Shown here piece after piece: positions 1-12,352 of a stretch of DNA of 64,000 nucleotides. The DNA is from Cannabis sativa. Lineage: Eukaryota > Streptophyta > Magnoliopsida > Rosales > Cannabaceae. Location of the stretch: assembly GCF_029168945.1 (NCBI RefSeq), contig NC_083606.1:17634041-17698040 (forward strand). The letters run 5' to 3'. The number at the start of each line of letters is the position of its first letter. Within the stretch, counting starts at the first letter, position 1. The translations under genes were made by a program, and so were the position numbers. Below the pieces are notes generated by a model. That model did no database searches. It saw only the letters and a program-made list of their open reading frames with translations, and was not told the DNA's origin.

Positions 1-302
1 TTCCTCTCAAATATTTCCCACTAAGAAATAAGGTTCTAAACTTACCCATGTGATCAAACTAGCCATCCATCGCATTTTCCGTTGTCGCCGAGCGAATATT
101 ACGAAAATAACATATTTCACATATAAGATAAATAATACCCCTAGAGTTTAATAAAATCTCTAGAATTGAGAAATTATAACTCTAATATTCATTTCTAAAT
201 ATTGGGGTCCACAAATAAATAAATTCATAGATAATTATAAAATTAACAAAAATTAATGCTAATTGCCTTTACTAATCCAAAATTACTAAAGCGGTCATTA
301 CA
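1..302 (-). repeat. Tekay family-A LTR, terminal fragment
   Basis: The segment matches the inner end of the T1 LTR (about 5430-5732 and 12045-12347) almost base for base, including the block around the Asp-like CGTTGTCGCCGAGC motif and the terminal AAGCGGTCATTACA. It ends in CA at 302, which is the outer end of an LTR read on the minus strand (TGTAATGACCGC start). The rest lies left of the window, so it may be the 5' LTR of a full minus-strand element or a solo LTR. The bases just outside are CAATA, which would be the target duplication to look for on the other side. Confidence 0.85.
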
Positions 303-1490
303 CAATACAAGCTTACTTTGTCAATGCCTTGGAAAAGGCATTCTACTATACAAGTGTAAGTAAACCTGTAAATCCTGTGAATTGATAAATCATGGGACTA
401 ATTAGTTTGATCACATAATGTTGATTTTTTTTCACTGTGTAGACAACACAATAATCATGAATAGCAATGTAATAACGATTTAATAGAAGTCATATATCAA
501 GCATATGATCATGGAATAAACATGTGAACCAAGTATTATACTAAATAAGTAATAAGATAATTTTGTTCCTTTACTGATAATGAAATTCAAGATAACATTG
601 AAATAGGATTTAAGTTAGGGCACAAAACCCAATAAAAAGCTGTGTAGAACTTTCCATAGGCTAAATAATTATCTAGTAGCCTTCTAGGCCATTTTAACAT
701 TCAATCTGCCTGGTAGAGTTAGAGACTCTAGATAGGTTTTTACACTTCTCCAAAAATCACTACTCCACCTTCAGAGTAATCAGCATCCCAAATTTAGACT
801 TTCTAGCATTAATGCAAATATAGAAATCTGAGTTGGTGTAGTGTAAAGGGTTTCGATAACTTTACCCTAATAGACTTACATATGTCCTCCTTAACCTTAA
901 GATTTATTTGATGGTCTTCCAATGTTCCTTTCTTGGATTAAGCTAATACCCACTCATAACTCCCACTGAACAATATGTGTCTAGTCTAATTCATACCGAA
1001 GCATACATGAGACCTCTCACTATTGATACTTAAGGAATTATTCCTTGGCTTTTATCTTTTTTGGAATAGTTAAAACTGTTCCTTAGATAAATAAAATCTA
1101 TCTCTAAGAGTCAAAAGATTTCCTTTAGAGTTAGCCATTAGAAAATTGTTTCAACATCTTACTTAAAGTAAGTTACTTGTACTGGAGTAAGTAAATTACT
1201 TGGTATACTACAAGCCATAGGTTCAGATCATCTCAAACCTATGATACTAGAATTGGGAAGTTTGCTGAAGTCCATTAAATAGACCTATTATCTGAACTTC
1301 CCTTCTTGTCCTTGTAATAGAAAAGTTTTGGTGACTCCATGTGAATGGTTTTAAACATAGTTCTCTTGGCTTTGATTCTTAGTTCCTTATAAGGACTATC
1401 CATTGCTTGTTTAAACTAATAATGGTTTTCTATCACAAGTTTCTTCCAAGTCATAACAAGTTGAGTTCCTTGAAACCCTCCCACTACAAC
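303..1490 (-). pseudogene. Decayed Ty1/copia pol, RT to RNase H region
   Basis: No open frame survives, but the minus-strand translation of about 850-1140 retains the order of motifs of copia reverse transcriptase and its link to RNase H: an NSKGN..L..R stretch and LSKEQ, then a degenerate GSLMYA and TRPDI region, then NPRKEHWKTIK followed by ILR. The family has NPGKEHWKTVKWILRYL here. Stops interrupt nearly every motif. The borders are estimates: the left limit is the LTR end at 302, and the right limit is where LINE reverse-transcriptase homology begins. An old copia copy, older than the LTR to its left. The identification rests on motif order, not on an open frame. Confidence 0.6.
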
Positions 1491-3450
1491 AAGGTAATAG
1501 AGCAAAATCATGTAAGGATACAAGGAATAGCCTTGCCTAATACCTCGGGAAGGAAATATTTCATCAATGATATGACCATTAATGTTAAATCTAATGGTAA
1601 CAGAGGAAAGGCAATCGACAATTAAACTAAAAATTCTACTAGGAAAGTTAAAACGATTAAGAATAGAAGTAATAAACCCCACTTAACACGATCAAAGGCT
1701 TTTTTCATATCTAATTTTAAGCCTGTCCACCCTAACTTACCCTGCTTCTTATGAGTAATAGCATGAATGCTTTCCTAAGCAATAAAAATATTATCCAAAA
1801 AAAGCTGTTTAGATAAAAAAGCACGCTGGTTATGAGAAATAATATCCCCAAGAACAAATTCAAGTCTATCACAATTTTATACAAGGTAGAGCATAGGCTA
1901 ATCGACCTAAAGTCCTTAAGATAGGAAGCATTTGATTTTTTAGGGATGTGAACGATAAAGTATTATTAATGAAGGACATATCAGCATTACCATTGAGGAT
2001 ATCTAAAATAACTTTACCTAAATTATCACCAAGAACAAACCAATTTTTTTGATAAAATTAAGCATTAAGCCCGTTCAGACCAGGAGCTTTATCTCCAAAG
2101 AGATGAAATAAAGCATCTTTAACTTCATTAGCAGAAAAGGGGCATCAAAAAAATCGTATTGTTGATCACTTAACCTTTTGTCAATAACAGAGAGAATCAA
2201 GTCAACAACGTCACCATTATAATCCTGAGAACTAAAGAGGTTAGAAAAATAGGTACAAACCTCATTCCAAATATTAAGAAAATTAGAAATCCTCCTACCA
2301 TCCTCAAGCTTAAAACATCTAATATAATTATTCCTCTTTCTAGATGAAGCTTTATTATGAAAATACTGTGTTTTTGTCACCAGCCTTCAACCAATGAACC
2401 TTCGATCTTTGTTTCCAAATTTTTTTTTTGCTTATAAAGGAGACTATTAAGATGAGAGTGAAGGTTCAAGACCGTTTTCAAATCTTAACTTGAAACATGG
2501 AGATTTGAATGAATATTATTGATATGCTTCGCAATATTGTTAATAAGAGTATTAATATTACCAAAAGAATTGTTCTAATTTTTAATAACTTTAATACAAT
2601 TATGTTGTTTGAGGAGAAAATTATTAAGATAATTACCATTATAAATAGTATTATTCTTAAGTCCAGGAACTGTTGACACTGTCATAGAAAGAAGCCTCGA
2701 TTAGCCAATAGTTTTCAAACATAAACCTTTTATTGCCATTTTCACTCATACTATTATCGTAAAGAATTAGCTTAAGAACTCTATAGTCAGAACCATAAAA
2801 ACTAAGGTGATAGAGAGTGGCCTTAGGATAAGAGAACAGTTAGCTTTTGTTGGCAATTCCCCAATCCAAACACTCACAAATAGAACCATGTTACCAAGTG
2901 AACTTATTACCAACATAATTAAGAAGATATAAAGAAAATTTATTAACAAAGTTTTGAAAATTAATCATGGCATAACTAGGAGGATTGGAGTTACTTCTCA
3001 TATCACTAATAGAGAGGTAGTAATTAAAATCACCTAATATAAGCCAAGGAAGGAGAGGAGCATTATCAAAAAGTTTCTCAAGTAATTTCCAAGTATGAAT
3101 CTTATCATTTAAGTACGGAGAACTATAGAAATAGGAAATATGATTGGTTATATTATCATCAAAAGTCACAATATAGTCAATATGATTAGAGGAATAATTT
3201 AATTTTTTTTTATCGACGTCTTGCTTTCAAAATAGCAGAAGAACTCCCCCTAGTCCCCTCCTAGGCACTTCAAAAGCAAAATCAAAAAAACAACTTAGCC
3301 CTAAGATTATCACGGCTACTAGCCCAAAAGCTTAGTTCCATAACAAAAAGAAACATAGGATTGTTTTTCTTTACAATAAAGGAAAGGTTACGAAATGCTC
3401 GGGGACTCCCCAACCCATGAGCATTCTAACACAATTGACTCACTTTTTTT
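1490..3450 (-). pseudogene. LINE ORF2: endonuclease and partial reverse transcriptase, broken
   Basis: ORF2 would nick DNA and copy the LINE RNA at the nick. On the minus strand the endonuclease start is visible near 3430-3300 (HGLGSPRAFRNLSF, then an FLFVMEL box). Its middle lies at 2891-3169, with the WLILGDFN motif and NKFTW end. The fingers of the RT follow at 2075-2380 (FHNKASSRKRNN). Near 2040-2100 is the DKAPGLNGLNA box, and near 1690-1750 LKLDMKKAFDRVKW, holding the first catalytic aspartate. The SRGIRQG box lies at about 1530-1600. The YADD box is absent because the copy stops at about 1490. Multiple stops and frameshifts make it non-functional. Confidence 0.85.
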
Positions 3451-3924
3451 AGGTGGGGTTGCTCAACAACACCCGCATGTACAATAGAAGTGTTGACAAT
3501 AGATAAAACATCAGTAATACTTGAACCAGCCCTAGATCTCTCGAGAATGCTCTTGATAGAATCCCCAAGCACAATTGTAACGCCCTAATGCTAAGGCACG
3601 CTACAGTGCTTTTTCGATTAAAGTGCAATCTTTGCTAATCGAAGAATTTTCCCGAAAAACCTGTCAAATTAAAACTTTTGCATTAAATATTAAACTTTGT
3701 AATATAATAAAATATTTACAAGTGTCGGGATCCCGTTTTCAAACTTTGTAAAATTTACTTTTTAAAATAACCATTCCAAAATACACAATTTCTGGTCGCA
3801 CAACGACTTTCAAAATACAACTCCCAGATGTCCCGAGACCAAACACTCCAGGTCGCGCTGCTTGACATGTACAATCCCATCTGAGCTCAAGTTCACCCCT
3901 GTTCAGCCTTCGCCTTTCCTTTAC

Positions 3925-4434
3925 CTACACATGGAAGCGTTAACCGTGAGTCGACGTACCCGCAAGAAATGCATATAACATATCATATAATTTTTGACCT
4001 GTAAATAGGTGCCCATACACCTATTTACAGAGCTTATCAGATGAGTATGAACGTTCAAACTACTTGTGCTATTGACCATGATATCACTCATACCAGCTTT
4101 ATAATCGAGCTGTAGGACCGGCACTATGTTCGTGCCGCTATGATAGCGTCAATAACACACAAAAGCATAATTGGCCATGATATCACTCTTAACCAGTACG
4201 ATGCCTGTACTGCTGAACCGACACGATGGTTGTGTCGCTATGATAGTACCAATTCATACTTTCGGGGGAGAATATCACTCTTAACCAGTACGATGCCTGT
4301 ACTGCTGAACCGACACAATGATTGTGTCGCTATGATATCACCCGAACATATACAATGATACAAACAACATGCATATATATCATACATATACATACACCCA
4401 GATATTTACATCACACATTATACACAATTCTTAC
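3925..4434 (-). other. Splice-like interval in the T1 LTR
   Basis: In element sense the interval opens with AAAACAG|GTAAGAATTG at 4434 and closes with ATGTGTAG|GTAAAGG at 3925. The same pair occurs at 10548-11044, 24549-24977, 31492-31920 and 34905-35337, and in T3 (family B) at 35868-36280 and 47938-48350. It encloses the hairpin array. Possible intron of an LTR-started transcript; no direct evidence. Confidence 0.4.
4094..4336 (-). repeat. Array of short hairpins in the T1 LTR
   Basis: In plus-strand order: CAGCTTTATAATCGAGCTG, CGGCACTATGTTCGTGCCG, CAGTACGATGCCTGTACTG, CGACACGATGGTTGTGTCG, then CAGTAC..GTACTG and CGACAC..GTGTCG again. Each has a 5-6 bp perfect stem and a 6-9 base loop. The last two pairs form a direct repeat of about 105 bp. 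Copied in the other T1 LTR at about 10717-10959. Confidence 0.8.
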
Positions 4435-5732
4435 CTGTTTTCCGAATTCAAGTGTGCTGGCCGATCTGAACGGAAATCTTATGCTAGATGGATGCCCTAA
4501 TCACATTTTGAAACCGTCTAAGTTACATGATTCAAAACCCTAATCCCAGGAAACCCAAAACTAAAACCCTAGGTTCTGCTATGCTCTTAATGGGTTATTC
4601 TAACTCTAGAAATGGGGAAACACCCAACCGAGGCATCGAAATGGAAAAAATTGAGAAAATGAAAGGCCCGGGGAATCCTGCCAAAACCGACTAACCGGTT
4701 TTTGTGGCCCTGCAAACCGGCTAGCCGGTTTGCACCAGTTTCCCCAAAGCATTTCATTCAATGCTCAATCTTCCACCAAATGCCATGAAACCTTCCAGAG
4801 TACCTAATTAGGGCATAAACAACATATTCCAGCCAGCAATTCACAGAACAAAGCATTCAAAATCAATTTTCCATTAAAGCTCAAAGCTTTGAACTCAATG
4901 TTCAAAGTTGCACAAAACTCAAACCAATCATCAAAACCAGCAGCTAGGACTTAAAATCAACTCAAATAACCTCTAAAATTTGAACCCTAAGCATTTCAAA
5001 ACCTAACAGCCACTAAACCTAAAAATCACATATTCAATCACCCATAAAATTCAAGAACAAAAGAGGGATATGACTAGAGCTTACCTTAGCTTCAAAACCT
5101 TTGAATCTCTACAGAATTCGCAACAAAAGAAGCAAAGAACACACTGATTTTCTCCTTGGTTTGGTGCAGCTCGAAGGGAAAGAGAGAAAGAGAAGGAACT
5201 TTCTCTAATTTTGGCTTTTCTCTTTTTTTTTTTTAATTCTTCAAATGAAAAGAGTTATTCTCACTTAGTCTTTGCTGAAAATAATTCTAGGCTAGGTGTC
5301 AAACACCTAGGCAGCCACCTATTCCCATTTGCCCAAATGACAAAAATGCCCTTTAAGTTATAACTTAGGTATTTCTAAAGCTAGGGGTAAAATGGTCAAA
5401 ATCCATAACCCCGCTCAATCCCGGTAATTTATTTTCTCTAAAATATTTCCCACTATGAAATAAGGTTCTAAATTTACCCATGTGATCAATCTAGCCATCC
5501 ATCACATTTTCCGTTGTCGCCGAGCAAAAATTACAAAAATAACATATTTCACATATAAGCTAAATAATACCCCTAGAGTTTAATAAAATCTCCGAAATCG
5601 AGAAATTATAACTCTAATATTTATTTCTAAATATTGGGGTCCACAATTAAATTAATTCACAAATAATAATAGAATAATAAAAATTAGTGCTAATTGCCTT
5701 TACTAATCCAAATTACTGAAGCGGTCATTACA

Positions 5733-5746
5733 ATTATCCCCCCGTT
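5733..5746 (-). promoter_or_regulatory. T1 polypurine tract
   Basis: On the minus strand this reads AACGGGGGGATAAT, directly abutting the 3' LTR. In LTR retrotransposons such a tract primes plus-strand DNA synthesis. The same tract is found at the matching place in T2 (30173-30186). The pol stop codon TAA lies within it. Confidence 0.9.
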
Positions 5747-7131
5747 AATAGGATTTCGTCCCCAAAATCTAACCTGAATAGCTCTTGATGTTGAGTCCTC
5801 ATATCCGACTCCAATTCCCAGGTGGCTTCTTCCACCTTACTATTCCTCCAGAGCACTTTAACCAGTGCAATAGTCTTGTTCCGAAGAACTTTTTCTTTTC
5901 TATCCAAAATCTGTACAGGTTGTTCTTCATAGGATAAGTCTGGCTGCCGTTCAAGGGCTTCATAACTCAAGACATGAGTCGGGTCTGGCACGTATTTCCT
6001 CAACATAGAAATGTGAAATACGTCATGAACAACCGATAATGCTGGTGGTAAAGCTAGCCGATATGCTACCTGCCCGACCTTCTCGAGTATCTGAAATGGC
6101 CCAATGAACCTAGGGCTTAATTTACCCTTCTTCCCGAAGCTCTTATTACCCTTCATTGGTGAGACCTGCAGGAAAACATGTTCCCCTGCCTGAAATGTAA
6201 CATCTCTGCGCTTCGGATCAGCATAACTTTTCTGCCTGCTTTGAGCAGCAAGCATCCAAACCTTGATCTTTTCAATTGCCTCATTGGTCCTCTGCACTAA
6301 CTCTGGACCCAAGTACTTCCTTTCTCCCGTCTCATCCCAATGGATAGGAGAACGACATTTTCTACCATATAACATCTCATAGGGAGTCATCCCTATTGTA
6401 CTCTGGTAGCTATTGTTGTAGGAGAATTCAATTAAAGGCAAGTACTTACTCCATGAACCTTCAAAGTCCATGACACAGGCTCGCAGTAAGTCTTCCGAAA
6501 TCTGAATAGTTCTTTCTGACTCACCATCAGTCTGAGGGTGAAAGGCTGTGCTAAGCTTTAACTTGGTACCTATAGCCTTATAAAGACTCACCCAAAACTT
6601 CGATGTAAACTTTGGATCCCTATCTGACACAATAGATTTAGGGGCTCCATGAAGACGAACTACCTCCTTTACATACAATTCAGCGTACTGATCCACTGAA
6701 TATGTAACTTTCATTGGTAGAAAGTAAGCTGACTTTGTGAATCTGTCCACGATGACCCATACTGAATCATACATCCCCGAAGTTCTAGGTAAACCAGTTA
6801 CGAAATCCATTGCAATGTCCTCCCACTTCCATTCTGGAAGTACTAAAGGTTACAGTAACCCTGCCGGCCTCTGATGTTCAGCTTTAATCTGCTGGCAGGT
6901 TAAACACTTGGAAACGTAGTCCACCACATCTCTTTTCATCCCATACCACCCGAAGTAGGGTTTCAAATCCTGATACATTTTTGTGGTTCCCGGATGCAAC
7001 GAGTAAGGCGTGGTATGAGCTTCATCCAGTATTTCTTTCTTAAGCTCATCAACACTAGGAACACAAACTCGAGCTTTGTTTAACAACATTCCACTGTTCG
7101 AGACTGAAAAGCTTCTAGGCCGACCAGCCAT
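5734..7131 (-). pseudogene. T1 integrase with C-terminal chromodomain, one internal stop
   Basis: The integrase joins element DNA to the host genome. The zinc-binding HHCC part is at about 6880-7030 (TPYSLHPGTTKMYQD, then CLTCQQIKAEHQ). The catalytic core follows at 5734-6810 with MDFVTGLP, SDRDPKFTSKFW and the GESERTIQ glutamate box. The GPF..LEKVGQVAYRL box precedes a chromodomain-like tail (QILDRKEKVLRNKTI, then VLWRNSKVEEATWELE). One in-frame stop (TAA, 6850-6852) lies between the zinc part and the core; otherwise the frame is open over about 1.4 kb. The chromodomain is thought to direct insertion into heterochromatin. The frame ends in the polypurine tract. Confidence 0.9.
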
Positions 7132-7139
7132 TACCTCGT

Positions 7140-9100
7140 CTCGAACCTTAACTAGCTCGGGATCTTCCAGCTGTGCCTATCTGATTCTCTCCAACAGATC
7201 AGATTGGAGTGTTAAATTATGTAATTTCCCGACCATGAACTCAATCCCTGCGCTAACCATTTCCTAGGCTAGTTGAGGGGCTATCATAATTGTGGTACAA
7301 ACTTGCCCGGGACCTTTTCTGCTTAAAGCATCGTCCACAACATTGGCTTTCCTGGGGTGATACAAAATTTCACAACCGTAGTCCTTAACCAACTCCAACC
7401 ACCTTCTCTGCCTCATATTCAAATCTTTCTGGGTGGAAATGTATTTGAGACTTTTATGATCAGTATAAATCTCACACTTTTCACCGTAAAGATAATGTCG
7501 CCACAGCAGCGAGCTCTAAATCATGAGTTGGATAACGCTGCTCATAATCTTTCAGTTGACGAGAGGCATAGGCTATAACTCTGTCAGCTTTCATCAGAAC
7601 ACATCCCAGACCCTGTCTCGATGCATCACAGTACACCACAAATTTCTCTTGATCTGATGGCAAAGCTAACACCGGAGCTGTTATCAAACGTTGCTTCAAC
7701 TCCTGAAAGCTTGTTTCACACTTATCTGACCACACAAATCTCTGATTTTTCTTGGTGAATTCGGTTATGGGCATAGAAAGTTTAGAAAATCCTTCGACGA
7801 AACGCCGATAATACCCTGCTAACCCGAGAAAACTTCGAACTTCCGTCACAGACTTGGGCCTCGACCAGTTCTTCACTGATTTTACCTTGTTTGGATCAAC
7901 CATAATTCCATCCTTTCCAACAATATGACCCAGAAAGGACACCTCAGACAACCAGAATTTGCACTTTTGAACTTTGCATACAACTTGTGATCCCTAAGTC
8001 GTTGCAATACCATTCGAAGATGATGCTCGTGCTTCTCTTCTGACAGAGAGTATACAAGAATGTCATCGATAAACACTATGACGCAGTTATCGAGGAAATC
8101 CTTGAATACCCTATTCATAAGATCCATAAAGGCAGCGGGAGCATTAGTCAATCCGTATGACATTACCAGAAACTCATAGTGCCCATATCTGGTTCTAAAA
8201 GCAATCTTTGCTATGTCCTCCTCTCGAATTCTAAGTTGATGATAACCAGACCGTAAATCAATCTTCGAAAACACTGTTTTTCCCTGAAGCTGATCAATTA
8301 GATCGTCGATTCTGGGCAATGGGTACTTGTTCTTAACCGTCAGCTTGTTAAGTTCCCGATAATCGATACACATTCTGAGGGAACCATCTTTCTTTTTCAC
8401 AAAGAGAACCGGAGCTCCCCAGGGCGATACACTGGGTCGAATAAACCCAATATCAAGCATCCCCTGAAGCTGCAACTTAAGCTCTTTGAGTTCTGCTGGA
8501 GCCATCCTGTATGGAGCTTTAGAAACAGGTTCGACTCCAAGGGCCAGATCAATTACAAAATCAATCTCTCCCTGTGGCGGCAATCTCGACAATTCCTCGG
8601 GAAACACATCGAGAAAATCTTTCACCACCCTGACTGCCTCAGGCCCAAATGTTTCAGGTCTGCTGGAGTCAATTACCACTGCTAGAAATCCTACACAGCC
8701 ACTGCATAGTAAATCCCTAGCCCTTAGTACATAAATAACCGTGATCCGGGACCCCTGGATTGATCCAACATAACCAAATGGATCTTCACCTTCCGGATGA
8801 AAAAATCACCATTTTCCGCCTACAACCTATACTGGCCGAATACCTTGACAGAAAATCCATTTCCAGTATAATGTCAAACTCAGTTAATTTCAGCTCTATA
8901 AGATCAACGCTTAACTCCCTATCTTCGATTCTAACGGGCATAGACCTAATACGCCTATTAAAGACCACCAACTCCCCACTAGGCACTAGGGTTCCAAACC
9001 CTCTTACTAAAATATCCCAAGGCCTACCCAAAATGAATTATTCTCATAGCTACATATGAACGTGCGGCTCCCGAATCAAACAACACGATATAAAAGAAGT
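7140..9100 (-). pseudogene. T1 protease, reverse transcriptase and RNase H, frameshifted
   Basis: These domains cut the polyprotein and make the DNA copy. The protease DSGA box is near 9060-9090 and its body at 8786-9031 ([16 protein letters not shown], then DIILEMDF, where the family has GMD). RT occupies 7882-8679 with [30 protein letters not shown] and the catalytic FIDDILVY near 8050-8080. A frameshift at about 7970 breaks the KFKKCEFW box. The connection and RNase H follow at 7481-7951 ([14 protein letters not shown]). A deletion of roughly 26 bases near 7490 removes the VVFALKIW stretch. An extra stop TAG sits near 7180. Compared with T2 this copy is the more damaged in RNase H. Confidence 0.88.
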
Positions 9101-9113
9101 CATTTACAAGGAG

Positions 9114-9926
9114 CTAACCTGCCACTACAGAAGGGCTTGCTGCATCATCAGCTTGAGCATTAGCAGACACCGGAGTAGGAACAAATACCACTTCCTGCTC
9201 TTGTTCTTCTTTCTCCACCTGTGGGCAATCTTTCTTAAAATGCCCAACCTTGCCACATTGAAAACATACCTTTCGGTTGCATTCTCCGGGATGGTGTTTC
9301 ATGCGACGTGGGCACTCAGGGTAAGAATAACCCTGGCGTCCACCCTTGCCTTGAAACCTTCAGAACTGCTTGTTCTGTCTTAAACCCACCACTGATGACG
9401 TAGGTTTCCTCTTTCGCTCAATCATGGAGCTCCTACCACTTTCACCATAATCTGGATTTAAGCAGGTAATATTCTGACCCTCTACCATAATCTCCTGAGG
9501 TCTCATAATAATTTCCTCAGGGCTTTCAGCCCAAGAAGCATTCTTCATATTTGAACCTCCCTGAAAGTCTGAAGGTTCTTGGATCCAAATCTTTCCATAC
9601 AATGGTTCCACTTGATTAGCAACCATTCCATACTTTGCTGGTAATACCGAATAAAAAATGATTGGCATATGTGGTAAAGATACTACAAGAGACCTTTGTT
9701 GTTTCAACCTTTGAATCTCTTCTTCATGTCATTGAATCACAGCTTCCATTTTTGCAAACCTTTGCTCCAAATCCAACGGAGCCTGTGACGGATAACCATC
9801 ACTCCCGTCGGAAGCCCTCCAAGGGCTTTCACCTTGGTTACGGGGACAACTTGGACTCCATTCTCTCCAACCGTTACTAGCCCTGGCCACTTTACTCTCA
9901 CTCTCCATACTGCACCAGGTGTCCAT
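9114..9926 (-). pseudogene. T1 gag, core deleted
   Basis: Gag builds the virus-like particle. The N-terminal part is at 9729-9926 and is followed by a stop. The block matching the T2 and T3 capsid start (VANQVEPLYGKIW, then FQGGSNMKNASW) is at about 9530-9620. The sequence then jumps directly to the basic linker before the zinc knuckles (RKRKPTSSVVG near 9400). The central capsid domain, about 200 residues in T2 and T3 (the RIWWE, TEYSTKFDRLAK region), is missing. The CCHC knuckle [14 protein letters not shown] survives at 9230-9270. With no capsid core this copy cannot supply Gag. Confidence 0.85.
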
Positions 9927-10180
9927 TTTATAAGACTAACCTGTCAGTTAGTAAGTCAGTCTGGTCACGCAACGGCCTATTTACATACTTACTACCGCAC
10001 TTACGGATTTTAAGGCAATGCACTTAACATAAATAATTATAATCTAATATGCTTCCTAATATGCTTTCACATTCACAATATTTAAAATACTAAACAACTA
10101 CGGGCTTACTGAACCGTGAATCGAGCTTTCTCTGATGAAGATTGTACATGTCTTAGAAAGCTTCGGTAGACAAACCTCGC

Positions 10181-10193
10181 GGCTCTGATACCA
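10181..10193 (-). promoter_or_regulatory. T1 primer binding site (initiator Met tRNA)
   Basis: The minus strand reads TGGTATCAGAGCC, four bases inside the 5' LTR. This is complementary to the 3' end of plant initiator Met tRNA, the usual primer for Tekay-clade reverse transcription. Confidence 0.92.
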
Positions 10194-10197
10194 AAAT

Positions 10198-12347
10198 TGT
10201 AACGCCCTAATGCTAAGGCACGCTACAGTGCTTTTTCGATTAAAGTGTAATATTTGCTAATCAAAGAACTTTCTCGAAAAACGTGTCAAATTAAAACTTT
10301 TGCATTAAATATTAAACTTTGTAATATAATAAAATATTTACAAGTGCCGGGATCTCGTTTTCAAACTTTGTAAAATCTACTTTTTAAAATATACATTCCA
10401 AAATGCACAATTTACTGGTCGCACAGCGACTTTCAAAATACAACTCCCAGATGTCCCGAGACCGAACACTCCAGGTTGCGCTGCTTGACATGTACAATCC
10501 CATCTGAGCTCAAGTTCACCCCTGTTCAGCCTTTGCCTTTCCTTTACCTACACATGGAAGCAGAACTGTGAGTCGATAGATTCAGTAAGAAATGCATATA
10601 ACATATCATATAATTTCCGACCTGTAAATAGGCGCCCATACACCTATTTACAGAGCTTATTAGATGAGTATGAACGTTCAAACTACTTGTGCTATTGACC
10701 ATGATATCACTCCTACCAGCTTTATAATCGAGCTGTAGGACCGGCACTATGTTCGTGCCGCTATGATAGCATCAACAATACCCAAAAGTATAATTGGCCA
10801 TGATATCACTCTTAACCAGTACAATGCTTGTACTGCTGAACCGACACGATGGTTGTGTCGCTATGATAGTACCAATTCATACTTGCGGGGGAGAATATCA
10901 CTCTTAACCAGTACGATGCCTGTACTGCTGAACCGACACAATGATTGTGTCGCTATGATATCACCCGAACATATACAATGAGACAAACAACATGCATATA
11001 CATACACCCAAATAATCACATCACACATTATACATAGTTCTTACCTATTTTCCGAATTCAAGTGTGTTGGCTGATCTGAACGGAAATCTTGTGCTAGATG
11101 GATGCCCTAATCACATTTTGAAACCGGCTAAGTTACATGATTCAAAACCCTAATCTCGGGAAACCCAAAACCAAAACCCTAGGTTCTGCTATGCTCTTAA
11201 TGGGTTATTCTAACTCTGGAAATGGGAAAACACCCAACCGAGGCATCGAAATGGCAAAAATTGAGAAAATGAAAGGCCCGGGGAACCTTGCCAAAACCGG
11301 CTAACCGGTTTTTGTGGCCCTGCAAACCAACTAGCCGGTTTGCACCAGTTTCCCCAAAGCATTTCATTCAATGCTCAATCTTCCACCAAATGCCATGAAA
11401 CCTTCCAGAGTACCTAATTAGGGCATAAACAACATATTCCAGCCAGCAATTCACAGAACAAAGCATTCAAAATCAATTTGCCATTAAAGCTCAAAGCTTT
11501 AAACTCAATGTTCAAAGTTGCACAAAACTCAAACCAATCATCAAAACCAGCAGCTAGGACTTAAAATCAACTCAAATAACCTCTAAAATTCGAACCCTAA
11601 GCATTTCAAAACCTAACAGCCACTAAATCTAAAAATCACATATTCAATCACCCATAAAATTCAAGAACAAAAGAGGGATATGACTAGAGCTTACCGTAGC
11701 TTCAAAACCTTTGAATCTCTACAGAATTCCCAGCAAAAGAAGCAAAGAACACACCGATTTTCTCCTTGGTTTGGTGCAGCTCAAAGGGAAAGAGAGAAAG
11801 AGAAGGAACTTTCTCTTATTTTGGCTTTTCTCTCTCTCTTTTTTTTTTTAATTCTTCAAATGAAAAGAGTTATTCTCACTTAGTCTTTGCTGAAAATAAT
11901 TCTAGGCTACGTGTTAAACACCTTGGCAGCCACCTATTCCCATTTGCCCAAATGAAAAAAATGCCCTTAAAGTTATAACTTAGGTATTTCTAAAGCTAGG
12001 GGTAAAATGGTCAAAATCCATAACCCCGCTCAATCCCGGTAATTTATTTTCTCTAAAATATTTCCCACTATGAAATAAGGTTCTAAACTTATCCATGTGA
12101 TCAATCTAGCCATCCATCGCATTTTCCGTTGTCGCCGAGCAAAAATTACAAAAATAACATATTTCACATATAAGCTAAATAATACCCCTAGAGTTTAATA
12201 AAATCTCCGAAATCGAGAAATTATAACTCTAATATTTATTTCTAAATATTGGGGTCCACAATTAAATTAATTCACAAATAATAATAGAATAATAAAAATT
12301 AGTGCTAATTGTCTTTACTAATTCAAATTACTAAAGCGGTCATTACA
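10198..12347 (-). repeat. T1 5' LTR
   Basis: 2,150 bp, nearly identical to 3576-5732 with scattered single-base changes and small gaps. It lies next to the primer binding site, so it is the 5' LTR of the minus-strand element and would carry the promoter. The hairpin array is at about 10717-10959 and the splice-like pair spans 10548-11044. Confidence 0.95.
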
Positions 12348-12352
12348 ACAAT

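Larger units (their letters stand above)
3576..5732 (-). repeat. T1 3' LTR
   Basis: 2,157 bp, repeated at 10198-12347. In element sense it begins TGTAATGACC at 5732 and ends GGGCGTTACA at 3576. It contains a CCGG-rich palindromic block (about 4685-4735), a splice-like donor/acceptor pair (outer bounds 3925-4434), and a hairpin array (4094-4336). Its polypurine tract is immediately to the right, which marks it as the 3' LTR of a minus-strand element. Confidence 0.95.
3576..12347 (-). mobile_element. Tekay-type Ty3/gypsy LTR retrotransposon T1 (family A)
   Basis: Complete minus-strand element of 8,772 bp. It is flanked by the 5-bp duplication ACAAT at 3571-3575 and 12348-12352. Both LTRs run from TG to CA (TGTAATGACC...GGGCGTTACA in element sense). 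The primer site matches initiator Met tRNA, and a polypurine tract abuts the 3' LTR. The domain order gag, protease, RT, RNase H, integrase and a C-terminal chromodomain-like block is that of Ty3/gypsy chromoviruses; the long LTRs and this chromodomain type point to the Tekay/Del clade. It carries a large gag deletion and several frameshifts, so it cannot move by itself. It sits inside the LINE. Confidence 0.95.

Noticed and set aside
4094..4336. CRISPR-like array
   Set aside because: The repeats are imperfect hairpins inside a plant LTR, with no constant repeat/spacer pattern and no associated genes.
5734..5900. A domesticated host chromodomain gene
   Set aside because: The chromodomain-like block is the normal tail of Tekay integrase and lies within a broken element with LTRs.
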